Assembly (NCBI RefSeq): GCF_022965805.1
Contig: NW_027330861.1
Span: forward strand, 310,001 to 374,000
Length of the DNA stretch: 64,000 bases
Source: Primulina eburnea
Taxonomy: Eukaryota; Streptophyta; Magnoliopsida; Lamiales; Gesneriaceae
Reading direction: 5' to 3'
The position numbers were made by a program, and so were the translations under genes. The notes below the pieces were generated by a model. It was not told the DNA's origin and ran no database searches. It was given only the letters and a program-made list of their open reading frames with translations. The first letter of the stretch is position 1, and every line of letters begins with the position of its first letter. This document shows positions 49,368-58,771 of this stretch, one piece after another.

Positions 49368-51043
49368 CTCGGTAGGGGCATCCTGTACGGAGCCTTAGAA
49401 ATAGGAACCGTACCTGGAGCTAAATCGATCACAAACTCAACATCCCTATCCGGCGGCAAACCCGGAACATCATCCTCAAACACATCAGCAAACTCCCTCA
49501 CCACATCAATATCATCTACATTCAACTTAATCAGTCTATCAACATCCACAATAGAAGCAAGAAATCCATCGCAACCTCTACACAACAATCTCTCAGCCTC
49601 AAGACAAGAAATAAAAGGAAGGACCAGCGAAGTACCTGCACTGGCGAGCGCTCCTCCCTGGCCATCATCTGCAAAAGTCACCTTCTTAGCAACACAATCG
49701 ATAACTGCACGGTAAGTCGAAAGCCAATCCATGCCAAGAATAACGTCGAAAGCAACCATAGGGATAACAATCAAATCAGCGAATACAACTCGCTCCTCAA
49801 TACGAACAGGGCACGCAAAGACGATCGATGTCGGGCACAAGACATCCCCCGAAGGTAAAACAACATTAAGATGGAGGGGAAGAATAGAAGGAACTATACC
49901 CAAAGATCTCAAAAACAAATCAGACATAAAAGAATGAGTAGCACCAGTATCAATCAAAGTAGTAGCTACTCTGCCTGAAATCAAAATAGTACTAAGGATC
50001 AATGAAGATTCACGATTAATACCTTCCTTCGTCATGGAAAAGATACGACCCTGCACCTTCCCTTGGCTATCTCCCCTCGGGCAATTCCTGGCAACGTGGC
50101 CTACCGCACCACAACGAAAACAAGTATGAGTGCCCAATCTGCACTCTCCTCGATGATGCTTACCACACTTTGGACACTGCGGCTTCTCAGGATCAAATGG
50201 AGCAACTGGAACTGGCGGAGGTCTAGGACTCGACTCCATCTTGCCCTTGCCCTTGAAACGATCCCTGCCCCTCTGATTAGAACCCTGGCCTCTCTGAGCA
50301 ATGGCCTGGTGTCTCTCTTGCCTCTCCCGGGCAATGTCCTTCTCATCCTGCTCGGCCAACAAAGCTTTGGACACAATCTCCTTGAAAGTAACGGCCTTGG
50401 ACATGTTGATATCACGACGAATCTCAGCTCTAAGGCCTCGAATGAAATGAGCGCCTTTATCTTTGTCATTGGATGCAACATACGGAGCAAAAAGGCAACC
50501 CTCCTCGAACTTCAGAATATACTGGCCAACATCCAAGCTCCCCTGTCGAAGCTCCAAGAACTCCGTAACCTTCCTCGCTCGAAGTGCGTCGGGGAAATAC
50601 TTGTCGTAGAACAAGTCAGTGAACTCTGACCACTTCAGTGTCGCAACATCTACTCCAACTTTCGTAGCATTCCACCAGATACGTGCAGCTTTAACCAGCA
50701 AGAACACTGCACAGCTAATCCTGTCTTTGTCCTCATACTGGAGATGATCGAAGATCGCTTCTAAAGCCTTGACCCACTCGACAGCAACTAGAGGATCGGT
50801 GCTACCTGCGAATTCCGGTGGATCCATTCTCTTAAAAGCAGAAAAGACGGCATCAGTGCCAACTGCCTGAGCAACCTGACCTCTCACTTGGCCTCGACCC
50901 TGACCTGCTCCTTGCAATCGGAGCAACTGCTGAATCTGATCGCTATGCACCTTAGCCTGCTCCTTAAGCAACTTGCCGAACTCGTCGACAACTCTCGAGG
51001 AAGAACTATCCTCACCCTCTGCCGCCTTACGCTTAGGAGGCAT
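49364..51043 (-). CDS. gag: Gag-protease of element 3 (559 aa)
   Basis: The N-terminal part of the gag-pol polyprotein, starting at the ATG at 51043 ([12 protein letters not shown]), about 120 bases after the primer-binding site. The capsid domain covers about residues 70-235 ([39 protein letters not shown]). A basic linker (235-275) follows. A variant Cys-His box begins at C290, and a canonical CX2CX4HX4C knuckle uses C308, C311, H316 and C321. The retropepsin-like aspartic protease has its active site at D365-T-G-A ([12 protein letters not shown]) and a later hydrophobic ILGMDWL near 435-441. It should assemble particles and mature the polyprotein. The frame ends at 49364 within the linker that normally leads into RT. 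This gag is only distantly similar to the TR-GAG gag, so this element is not their direct parent. Confidence 0.94.
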   Translation of the reverse strand: MPPKRKAAEGEDSSSSRVVDEFGKLLKEQAKVHSDQIQQLLRLQGAGQGRGQVRGQVAQAVGTDAVFSAFKRMDPPEFAGSTDPLVAVEWVKALEAIFDHLQYEDKDRISCAVFLLVKAARIWWNATKVGVDVATLKWSEFTDLFYDKYFPDALRARKVTEFLELRQGSLDVGQYILKFEEGCLFAPYVASNDKDKGAHFIRGLRAEIRRDINMSKAVTFKEIVSKALLAEQDEKDIARERQERHQAIAQRGQGSNQRGRDRFKGKGKMESSPRPPPVPVAPFDPEKPQCPKCGKHHRGECRLGTHTCFRCGAVGHVARNCPRGDSQGKVQGRIFSMTKEGINRESSLILSTILISGRVATTLIDTGATHSFMSDLFLRSLGIVPSILPLHLNVVLPSGDVLCPTSIVFACPVRIEERVVFADLIVIPMVAFDVILGMDWLSTYRAVIDCVAKKVTFADDGQGGALASAGTSLVLPFISCLEAERLLCRGCDGFLASIVDVDRLIKLNVDDIDVVREFADVFEDDVPGLPPDRDVEFVIDLAPGTVPISKAPYRMPLPR

Positions 51044-51161
51044 ACTCTACAATTGCTCACAAGACACAATCAATAAATAACAATGAGTAGATAGATGCAA
51101 GAAAACATACCCGGACAGTTGAAAGTAGACGAAGTCATATGCATTGGTCCGAAGAACCGGT

Positions 51162-51173
51162 GCTCTGATACCA
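51162..51173 (-). other. Primer-binding site of element 3 (initiator Met tRNA type)
   Basis: On the minus strand TGGTATCAGAGC follows the 5' LTR after about five bases. It is identical to the sites in the TR-GAG elements. Confidence 0.88.
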
Positions 51174-51178
51174 CTAAA

Positions 51179-52793
51179 TGTGACACCCTGACCCGATACA
51201 ATTAAAATACAGCGGAATTTAAAATTTTCTTTCAAATGGAAGGAGTTTAAAAATACATTTCATAAAAGTGTTTACAAAATAACAACATGATCATTCCAAT
51301 GACATAACAAAATACAAAATATCATTAGTGTGATCATGCTACAAAATGATACAAAATAATCATCCTTCCAATCTTCGTATGCATATGACCCCCATCCACA
51401 GTCAACGTCCCGGTCCGTCGCTCTTATCTGCATCACATGAAAATAACTGAAATGAGAATAAATCTCAGCAAGTGGAACTTTACATAGCAATGATACATAG
51501 TATACTCTGTAAAACATGGCTTTTAAATCATAAATACCATCGACTCTGAAACATGAATACTGTAGCAATAACTGTAGCAATAACATAGCAATAAATAGCA
51601 ATACGATGGTATTCTCTTTTCTATGGTTGGATTGATATCAATAGTATCTGTGACTGTGGTTGCCAATATCCCATCGATATAAATCGATAACTGTGAGGGG
51701 ATAAAAGCCTATGGTCGATGATCATCTAATTGCATGCAATGCTATGGCTATGATTAATCAATCCAATAAAACATTTGAATTCTCAATAGCATTTAAGGCC
51801 GTCGTTTCGCAATCTCATAATATCTCTTGTATTCCCTTTATAACAATGGTGAGACATATAATGCCTCCAATAGATAATCAATGAAATGAATACATAGCAA
51901 TGGTTCAATGGAAGGGAATAACACTTTGAAACCTTTAAAACACAATACATATATCAATCATGTGAGCAAAGGGATGAAATTCCACTTACTACCAATAGAA
52001 CACCTCCAACTACACTCTTGATACACCACCTACAACAATAATCCATAAATAACACCAATGTCAACTCTATATCCACAAGTACAAGCCAAATAATCCATTA
52101 AACAACTCAAACATCAAATCCAAAATAACCCTTAACTCAAAACCTCGTTAGAATCGCACCAAAAACTTACCTAAGCTTCCTTATACCACGGAGAACGATG
52201 ATCTCAAGTCGGAAATCCAAATAACTCCAAGAATCAAAGATAGAAAGCTAAAGAAATGGATGAAAACCCTTGCCAAAAGAGAGAAAATCGGTAAAGAAGA
52301 GAAGGAATAGGATAAGGTATGGCCAACAACTCCCAAAAAGTGACTAAATATCTCGCCCATACTTACACCGCGGGTGCGCCAACACAAGCACCGCGGGTGC
52401 GCCATGCTCACGGCATTCCAAAATAAATTCCATGCACGATCACCGCGGGTGCGGTGCTACAATTACCGCGGGTGCGGTGCACACCGCGGGTGCGGTCCTT
52501 GCACTGCCGCGGGTGCGGTCATGCCACGGCCCTCAAAATGCAAAATGATGAATAGTACACCGCGGGGGCACTCATCTAAGAGCGCGGGTGCACTCTACTC
52601 ACGGCAATGAACAGTACAAACTCAACTAAAATCGATCCGAAACGCTGAAACGAACAATCAACACCAACTAATACCTCAAATAAATAATAACCAATAATAC
52701 TATAGCCCAAAACACAACTATAAACGACTAATCAAAAACCCAAATAACACAGTAAAGCTTAAACCGTACCGTACACCGGGCTCGGCTATTACA
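51179..52793 (-). repeat. 5' LTR of element 3 (1615 bp)
   Basis: Differs from 44962-46576 at about two positions: 'aaaaagtgac' against 'aaaaattgac', and 'aacgactaat' against 'aacgattaat'. The paired CCGCGGGTGCG array is at 52368-52593. No TATAAA is obvious; an AT-rich 'gatatttagt' on the minus strand just after the array is the best candidate. Confidence 0.95.
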
Positions 52794-53421
52794 GATTACA
52801 ACAATATTGAGCAAAGTTTAGCCCATAAAGTAATCCAAAAATAGAATCCCTCCCCTTCTTAGCCCTAGGTATCCCGAAAATAAAGTCCATAGAAATGTCA
52901 ATCCAAGTTCTTTTAAGAATAGCACGCAAAAGTGTTCCCAAATTTCTATTGACAACTTAAGTTTGTCCATCCGTTTGAGGATGACAAGTAGTACATTACA
53001 ACAATATTAAGCAAAGTTTAGCCCATAAAGTAATCCAAAAATAGAATCCCTCCCCTTCTTAGTCCTAGGCAACCCCAAAATAAAGTCCATAGAAATGTCA
53101 ATCCAAGTTCTTTTAAGAATAGCACGCAAAAGTGTTCCCAAAGTTCTATTGACAACTTCAGTTTGTCCATCCGTTTGAGGATGACAAGTAGTAGCTTACA
53201 ACAATATTGAGCAAAGTTTAGCCCATAAAGTAATCCCAAAATAGAATCTCTCCCCGCCTTAGTCCTAGGCAACCCCAAAAATAAAGTCCATAGAAATGTC
53301 AATCCAAGTTCTTTTAAGAATAACACGCAAAAGTGTACCCAAAGTTCTATTGACAACTTCAGTTTGTCCATCCGTTTGAGGATGACAAGTAGTAGATTAC
53401 AACAATATTGAGCAAAGTTTA
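52794..53421 (-). repeat. Integrase-derived 200-bp satellite, block 5
   Basis: About three monomers between elements 3 and 4, beginning with the second GATTA duplication. Includes the 'ggtatcccgaaaata' and 'cccaaaatag' classes. It ends in GTTTA (53417-53421), which is not repeated at the far side of element 4. Confidence 0.97.
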
Positions 53422-53506
53422 TGTAGTAGCTCGAATTCAAAAATTGGGTAATTAACGGATTAATGGTGATTAAGAAGGTTTAATGTGTAATTTTGACCGA
53501 GTCATG

Positions 53507-53745
53507 ATCGGACGGACCGAAGATGGTTCGGTGGCACCGAAGAGTTCGGACGATCCGAAGTGGGTTCGGTGGATCCGATCATGAGGTGTCAAGAGTTGAT
53601 CGACACGTCAGTTTACATGCAAGTTCGGACGGTCCGAAGTGTAGGTTCGGAGGATCCGAACATGAGGTGTCAAGAGCCGTTGGACACGTAGGAGTTCGGA
53701 CGTTCCGAAGTGAGTTCGGTGGATCCGAACATAGCCTATAAATAG
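53507..53745 (+). promoter_or_regulatory. U3 palindrome array and TATA box (TTCGG-N5-CCGAA)
   Basis: Fifteen-bp imperfect palindromes TTCGG-N5-CCGAA start at 53527, 53545, 53565, 53624, 53646, 53695 and 53715, with a weaker one at 53507. The array ends 7 bases before TATAAATAG (53737-53745). Spacing within pairs is 18-22 bp, and pairs recur every 69-81 bp. The same array is repeated 2675 and 5350 bp downstream and in elements 1 and 2. The TATA box is a firm reading; the palindromes as protein-binding sites are inferred. Confidence 0.65.
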
Positions 53746-54216
53746 TGCTCGGATTTCCTCATTTTGAATGGTCAATTCTTGAGTGAGTCTTTTATTTGAG
53801 AGATTTGGAAGGTTTCTAGGGGTAGTTTGTCGGTCGAGCGATAGCCAAGAGCTGCCAGGATTGGTAGCGTAGCAGCGCCGGAGTTTCGAGGCAATCGACA
53901 TCAAAGGGCTGTCGACGGACGAAGGTAAACCCTAAACCTTTGGTAGTACTAGGGAGTACTGGTTTTGCTAGTCGAGCATGGTAGTATTGTTCATTGGGTA
54001 TGCTTTTGATGAATAGGCTTGGACTAGACCTGTTGTCTGGTTATTCCAGTGGATTAGGATTGCTGTGATAGAGGTACGAAAGTACTATCCGAGATATCCT
54101 GGTTGAGTATACATTCATATATGTGTTGCATGATTATCTGTTGCATTATTATATGTCATATGATGCATGCTATTATGTCACGAGTTATGATGCATATTGC
54201 ATATCATGTTGAGCCG

Positions 54217-54266
54217 TATCTCCTTCGAGATAGCCTTTACTGTTGAGCTGTATCTCTTTCGAGATA
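54217..54266 (+). other. Two tandem hairpins in the LTR (R/U5 region)
   Basis: TATCTCCTTCGAGATA (54217-54232) and TATCTCTTTCGAGATA (54251-54266) are inverted repeats with 6-bp arms and tetra-loops. They sit in a 34-bp direct repeat that begins GTTGAGC. They lie about 480 bases after the TATA box, inside the transcribed part of the LTR. All LTRs of this family have them. Confidence 0.6.
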
Positions 54267-54872
54267 AGCTATATCTTGGGGCCGCTCAGCCCTGTCTTGT
54301 GGACGCATGGACACCGAGAGTACACAGTGGCCGACGGGTCGGGAGGGCTTCGGTGGTCCGGGACATTTTAGGTCCACGTCTGTCTTGTAGTGGATGCAGT
54401 GACCCAGAGGTGTACCGCGCGGCACTATCCACTTGGCGCCTCTAGACTGAGCATATTGAGATCTTTTCCTTTGTGACTCCTATTTCTTGACTACCCTGGT
54501 ATCATATCATAGCATGTGCATTTCATATAGGTTTGTATACTCATACTTTTGTACTGGGCGTTCTTATCGCTCACGTCCTCGGTTTTGTTTATTCTTGGAC
54601 ACCCCATTCCCACGGGGCAGGCTTCAGGTTGGATGGCTCGAGAGGAGCAGGAGGAGGACAGTGAGTAGCTGGTTGGTTTAGTTTTCAGTACTATTTTAGA
54701 TTCGATATGGTTGTACTGAATATATTTATTCTGAGTTATTCTGGACTTCAGTTGGGTTGTATATTTATAGTTTGTTGACTTTTCCGCTGTTATCTCTGAT
54801 TATTATTAATTAAGTTAATCGCATGCTTAGTTCTTGATTAGTAGGTGATTCTGGAACGGGTCACTACATTTA

Positions 54873-54884
54873 TGGTATCAGAGC
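54873..54884 (+). other. Primer-binding site, first internal region of element 4
   Basis: TGGTATCAGAGC starts four bases after the first LTR; initiator Met tRNA type. Confidence 0.88.
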
Positions 54885-54969
54885 ATGCTTACGATTTTGG
54901 GATATAGATTTCTGTTTTGGGATTTTTCGTTGACCATTTTACCATTTTTCCCCATTCTATCTTGTAGCG

Positions 54970-55995
54970 ATGGCTGACCACTTTGATGACGAGAGTAGTC
55001 AGGGGAGTGTAGGTCGTTGGGGCGACCAGGATGATCATAGGCGTCATCGTGAGCATCGTCATCGTCGGGATGGTCCTAGACGTTTTGATTTGCATCGTTT
55101 TATTCAGATGGGGCCTAAGCCTCTAGTTGGTGGAGAGACTCCCGATGATGCTGAGGATTGGATAGAGCGCATGGAGAGTTGTTTCCGTGCATTCCGGTGC
55201 ACCGAGGAGCAGAAGATAGAGACCCTTAGTTTTCTTCTCGAGGGTCGTGCTCGCAAGTGGTGGCGATCGACTTCTGCGCCAATAGTCCAGTCCCAGGGTA
55301 GGGTGACTTGGGCCGATTTCCGTGCAGCTTTCATGCAGCTGTATTTTCCTCCAGCCCTTCGCCAGGCGAAGACGATTGAGCTCCTGAACCTTAAGCAGGG
55401 TAGTATGTCTGTTGATGAGTATCAGCAGAAATTCTTCGAGTTGTTACCCTTTGCGCCTCATATCAGTGGCAGTTCTGAAGCCAAGTATGATCATTTCCTT
55501 CAGGGCCTTAACCAGGAGATCTTTGATCGAGTCACTGTCTGTGATAATCCTACTTCGTACGATGGGTTGGTGAACCGGTGTCGTCAAGCAGAGATCAGTC
55601 TCCAGCGTGGTAGGGCTATTCTTTCTTCTAGACCTCCGAGTGTTTTGAGCCCTCGACCTCAGTCGTTCAAGAAGTCCGGTTCTTCTTCTTCTGGATCTGG
55701 ATCACGGTCTAGCGGTGTTGTTCGCTTTGGTGAGAAGAAGGATGCTTGTGTGCATTGTGGGAAGAACCATCCATCGGAGCAATGCCGATTAGCAGCAGGA
55801 GCTTGTTTTCAGTGCGGAGAGATGGGTCATCTCAAGAAGAATTGTCCTCAGCTGCGAGGTGGAGCAGGATCTGGTTCCGGATCCCAGACGACTGTTCAGC
55901 AGAGGAGACAGGGTCAGGCAGTGGGTAGTTCGAATCTTCGACCTCGTGCCCAAGGTCAGTTTTTTGCGCTGAACCAGGATCAGCCTGGGATGTAA
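54970..55995 (+). CDS. gag: Gag protein, first copy in element 4 (341 aa, intact)
   Basis: Colinear with the gag of elements 1 and 2: MADHFDDESS start about 85 bases after the primer-binding site, Arg/His-rich N-terminus, capsid domain about 60-215, Ser/Gly linker, variant Cys-His box (C260, C263, H267, C272) and canonical zinc knuckle (C279, C282, H287, C292). It ends ...NQDQPGM. No frameshift or stop. Most differences from element 1 gag are conservative, which fits a protein kept functional while pol was lost. Predicted role: particle assembly and RNA packaging in the cytoplasm, with polymerase and integrase supplied by another element. Confidence 0.93.
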   Translation: MADHFDDESSQGSVGRWGDQDDHRRHREHRHRRDGPRRFDLHRFIQMGPKPLVGGETPDDAEDWIERMESCFRAFRCTEEQKIETLSFLLEGRARKWWRSTSAPIVQSQGRVTWADFRAAFMQLYFPPALRQAKTIELLNLKQGSMSVDEYQQKFFELLPFAPHISGSSEAKYDHFLQGLNQEIFDRVTVCDNPTSYDGLVNRCRQAEISLQRGRAILSSRPPSVLSPRPQSFKKSGSSSSGSGSRSSGVVRFGEKKDACVHCGKNHPSEQCRLAAGACFQCGEMGHLKKNCPQLRGGAGSGSGSQTTVQQRRQGQAVGSSNLRPRAQGQFFALNQDQPGM

Positions 55996-56060
55996 TTGTT
56001 ATACAGTTGTAATGAAGAATTTTTGCAGTGTATTACAATGGTGTTTTATTCTCTTGCCTA

Positions 56061-56096
56061 GATTTCGAGGACGAAATCTTTTTAAGGGGGGGAGAA
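56061..56096 (+). promoter_or_regulatory. 3' hairpin and polypurine tract, first internal region of element 4
   Basis: GATTTCGAGGACGAAATC at 56061-56078, then AAGGGGGGGAGAA abutting the middle LTR. Same arrangement as in elements 1 and 2. Confidence 0.85.
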
Positions 56097-57543
56097 TGTA
56101 GTAGCCCGAATTCAAAAATTGGGTAATTAACGGATTAATGGTGATTAAGAAGGTTTAATGTGTAATTTTGACCGAGTCATGATCGGACGGACCGAAGATG
56201 GTTCGGTGGCACCGAAGAGTTCGGACGATCCGAAGTGGGTTCGGTGGATCCGATCATGAGGTGTCAAGAGTTGATCGACACGTCAGTTTACATGCAAGTT
56301 CGGACGGTCCGAAGTGTAGGTTCGGAGGATCCGAACATGAGGTGTCAAGAGCCGTTGGACACGTAGGAGTTCGGACGTTCCGAAGTGAGTTCGGTGGATC
56401 CGAACATAGCCTATAAATAGTGCTCGGATTTCCTCATTTTGAATGGTCAATTCTTGAGTGAGTCTTTTATTTGAGAGATTTGGAAGGTTTCTAGGGGTAG
56501 TTTGTCGGTCGAGCGATAGCCAAGAGCTGCCAGGATTGGTAGCGTAGCAGCGCCGGAGTTTCGAGGCAATCGACATCAAAGGGCTGTCGACGGACGAAGG
56601 TAAACCCTAAACCTTTGGTAGTACTAGGGAGTACTGGTTTTGCTAGTCGAGCATGGTAGTATTGTTCATTGGGTATGCTTTTGATGAATAGGCTTGGACT
56701 AGACCTGTTGTCTGGTTATTCCAGTGGATTAGGATTGCTGTGATAGAGGTACGAAAGTACTATCCGAGATATCCTGGTTGAGTATACATTCATATATGTG
56801 TTGCATGATTATCTGTTGCATTATTATATGTCATATGATGCATGCTATTATGTCACGAGTTATGATGCATATTGCATATCATGTTGAGCCGTATCTCCTT
56901 CGAGATAGCCTTTACTGTTGAGCTGTATCTCTTTCGAGATAAGCTATATCTTGGGGCCGCTCAGCCCTGTCTTGTGGACGCATGGACACCGAGAGTACAC
57001 AGTGGCCGACGGGTCGGGAGGGCTTCGGTGGTCCGGGACATTTTAGGTCCACGTCTGTCTTGTAGTGGATGCAGTGACCCAGAGGTGTACCGCGCGGCAC
57101 TATCCACTTGGCGCCTCTAGACTGAGCATATTGAGATCTTTTCCTTTGTGACTCCTATTTCTTGACTACCCTGGTATCATATCATAGCATGTGCATTTCA
57201 TATAGGTTTGTATACTCATACTTTTGTACTGGGCGTTCTTATCGCTCACGTCCTCGGTTTTGTTTATTCTTGGACACCCCATTCCCACGGGGCAGGCTTC
57301 AGGTTGGATGGCTCGAGAGGAGCAGGAGGAGGACAGTGAGTAGCTGGTTGGTTTAGTTTTCAGTACTATTTTAGATTCGATATGGTTGTACTGAATATAT
57401 TTATTCTGAGTTATTCTGGACTTCAGTTGGGTTGTATATTTATAGTTTGTTGACTTTTCCGCTGTTATCTCTGATTATTATTAATTAAGTTAATCGCATG
57501 CTTAGTTCTTGATTAGTAGGTGATTCTGGAACGGGTCACTACA
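56097..57543 (+). repeat. Middle LTR of element 4 (1447 bp)
   Basis: Shared by both gag units: 3' LTR of the first and 5' LTR of the second. TATAAATAG at 56412-56420, with the palindrome array just upstream. Hairpins are at 56892-56941. Confidence 0.95.
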
Positions 57544-57547
57544 TTTA

Positions 57548-57559
57548 TGGTATCAGAGC
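57548..57559 (+). other. Primer-binding site, second internal region of element 4
   Basis: TGGTATCAGAGC starts four bases after the middle LTR; identical to the first internal region. Confidence 0.88.
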
Positions 57560-57644
57560 ATGCTTACGATTTTGGGATATAGATTTCTGTTTTGGGATTT
57601 TTCGTTGACCATTTTACCATTTTTCCCCATTCTATCTTGTAGCG

Positions 57645-58670
57645 ATGGCTGACCACTTTGATGACGAGAGTAGTCAGGGGAGTGTAGGTCGTTGGGGCGA
57701 CCAGGATGATCATAGGCGTCATCGTGAGCATCGTCATCGTCGGGATGGTCCTAGACGTTTTGATTTGCATCGTTTTATTCAGATGGGGCCTAAGCCTCTA
57801 GTTGGTGGAGAGACTCCCGATGATGCTGAGGATTGGATAGAGCGCATGGAGAGTTGTTTCCGTGCATTCCGGTGCACCGAGGAGCAGAAGATAGAGACCC
57901 TTAGTTTTCTTCTCGAGGGTCGTGCTCGCAAGTGGTGGCGATCGACTTCTGCGCCAATAGTCCAGTCCCAGGGTAGGGTGACTTGGGCCGATTTCCGTGC
58001 AGCTTTCATGCAGCTGTATTTTCCTCCAGCCCTTCGCCAGGCGAAGACGATTGAGCTCCTGAACCTTAAGCAGGGTAGTATGTCTGTTGATGAGTATCAG
58101 CAGAAATTCTTCGAGTTGTTACCCTTTGCGCCTCATATCAGTGGCAGTTCTGAAGCCAAGTATGATCATTTCCTTCAGGGCCTTAACCAGGAGATCTTTG
58201 ATCTAGTCACTGTCTGTGATAATCCTACTTCGTACGATGGGTTGGTGAACCGGTGTCGTCAAGCAGAGATCAGTCTCCAGCGTGGTAGGGCTATTCTTTC
58301 TTCTAGACCTCCGAGTGTTTTGAGCCCTCGACCTCAGTCGTTCAAGAAGTCCGGTTCTTCTTCTTCTGGATCTGGATCACGGTCTAGCGGTGTTGTTCGC
58401 TTTGGTGGGAAGAAGGATGCTTGTGTGCATTGTGGGAAGAACCATCCATCGGAGCAATGCCGATTAGCAGCAGGAGCTTGTTTTCAGTGCGGAGAGATGG
58501 GTCATCTCAAGAAGAATTGTCCTCAGCTGCGAGGTGGAGCAGGATCTGGTTCCGGATCCCAGACGACTGTTCAGCAGAGGAGACAGGGTCAGGCAGTGGG
58601 TAGTTCGAATCTTCGACCTCGTGCCCAAGGTCAGTTTTTTGCGCTGAACCAGGATCAGCCTGGGATGTAA
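57645..58670 (+). CDS. gag: Gag protein, second copy in element 4 (341 aa, intact)
   Basis: Differs from the first copy by only two residues that I can see: Leu for Arg at about position 187 (IFDLVTV against IFDRVTV), and Gly for Glu at about 255 (FGGKKD against FGEKKD). All Cys/His residues of both zinc-binding boxes are kept. Start, length and flanks match the first copy exactly 2675 bp upstream. The Arg-to-Leu change is in the C-terminal part of the capsid domain and is unique among the four gag copies here, so this copy may be impaired; that is a guess from conservation. Confidence 0.93.
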   Translation: MADHFDDESSQGSVGRWGDQDDHRRHREHRHRRDGPRRFDLHRFIQMGPKPLVGGETPDDAEDWIERMESCFRAFRCTEEQKIETLSFLLEGRARKWWRSTSAPIVQSQGRVTWADFRAAFMQLYFPPALRQAKTIELLNLKQGSMSVDEYQQKFFELLPFAPHISGSSEAKYDHFLQGLNQEIFDLVTVCDNPTSYDGLVNRCRQAEISLQRGRAILSSRPPSVLSPRPQSFKKSGSSSSGSGSRSSGVVRFGGKKDACVHCGKNHPSEQCRLAAGACFQCGEMGHLKKNCPQLRGGAGSGSGSQTTVQQRRQGQAVGSSNLRPRAQGQFFALNQDQPGM

Positions 58671-58735
58671 TTGTTATACAGTTGTAATGAAGAATTTTTG
58701 CAGTGTATTACAATGGTGTTTTATTCTCTTGCCTA

Positions 58736-58771
58736 GATTTCGAGGACGAAATCTTTTTAAGGGGGGGAGAA
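58736..58771 (+). promoter_or_regulatory. 3' hairpin and polypurine tract, second internal region of element 4
   Basis: GATTTCGAGGACGAAATC at 58736-58753, then the G-rich purine run abutting the third LTR. Confidence 0.85.

Larger units (their letters stand above)
44962..52793 (-). mobile_element. Near-complete Ty3/gypsy chromovirus-like retrotransposon, element 3
   Basis: The element is 7832 bp, TG...CA, with a perfect GATTA target duplication. The 1615-bp LTRs at 44962-46576 and 51179-52793 differ at only about two positions that I can find, so the insertion is very young. Internal order on the minus strand is primer-binding site, gag, protease, reverse transcriptase, RNase H, integrase, C-terminal chromodomain-like tail, hairpin and polypurine tract. 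The RT-RH-IN order assigns it to Ty3/gypsy. The C-terminal tail suggests a chromovirus, probably of the Tekay/Del group (inferred). Coding is broken twice: a frame change between protease and RT near 49365, and a stop codon at 46857-46859. Confidence 0.96.
53422..54868 (+). repeat. First LTR of element 4 (1447 bp)
   Basis: Starts TGTAGTAGCTCGAATTC and ends CGGGTCACTACA. It is the left terminus, abutting satellite. It differs from the middle LTR by about one base near the start (CTCG against CCCG). Confidence 0.95.

Noticed and set aside
50063..50629. 188-codon open frame opposite the element 3 gag, and similar antisense frames opposite the other gag and pol genes
   Set aside because: Shadow frames of a strongly supported coding strand, with low-complexity composition and no family likeness.
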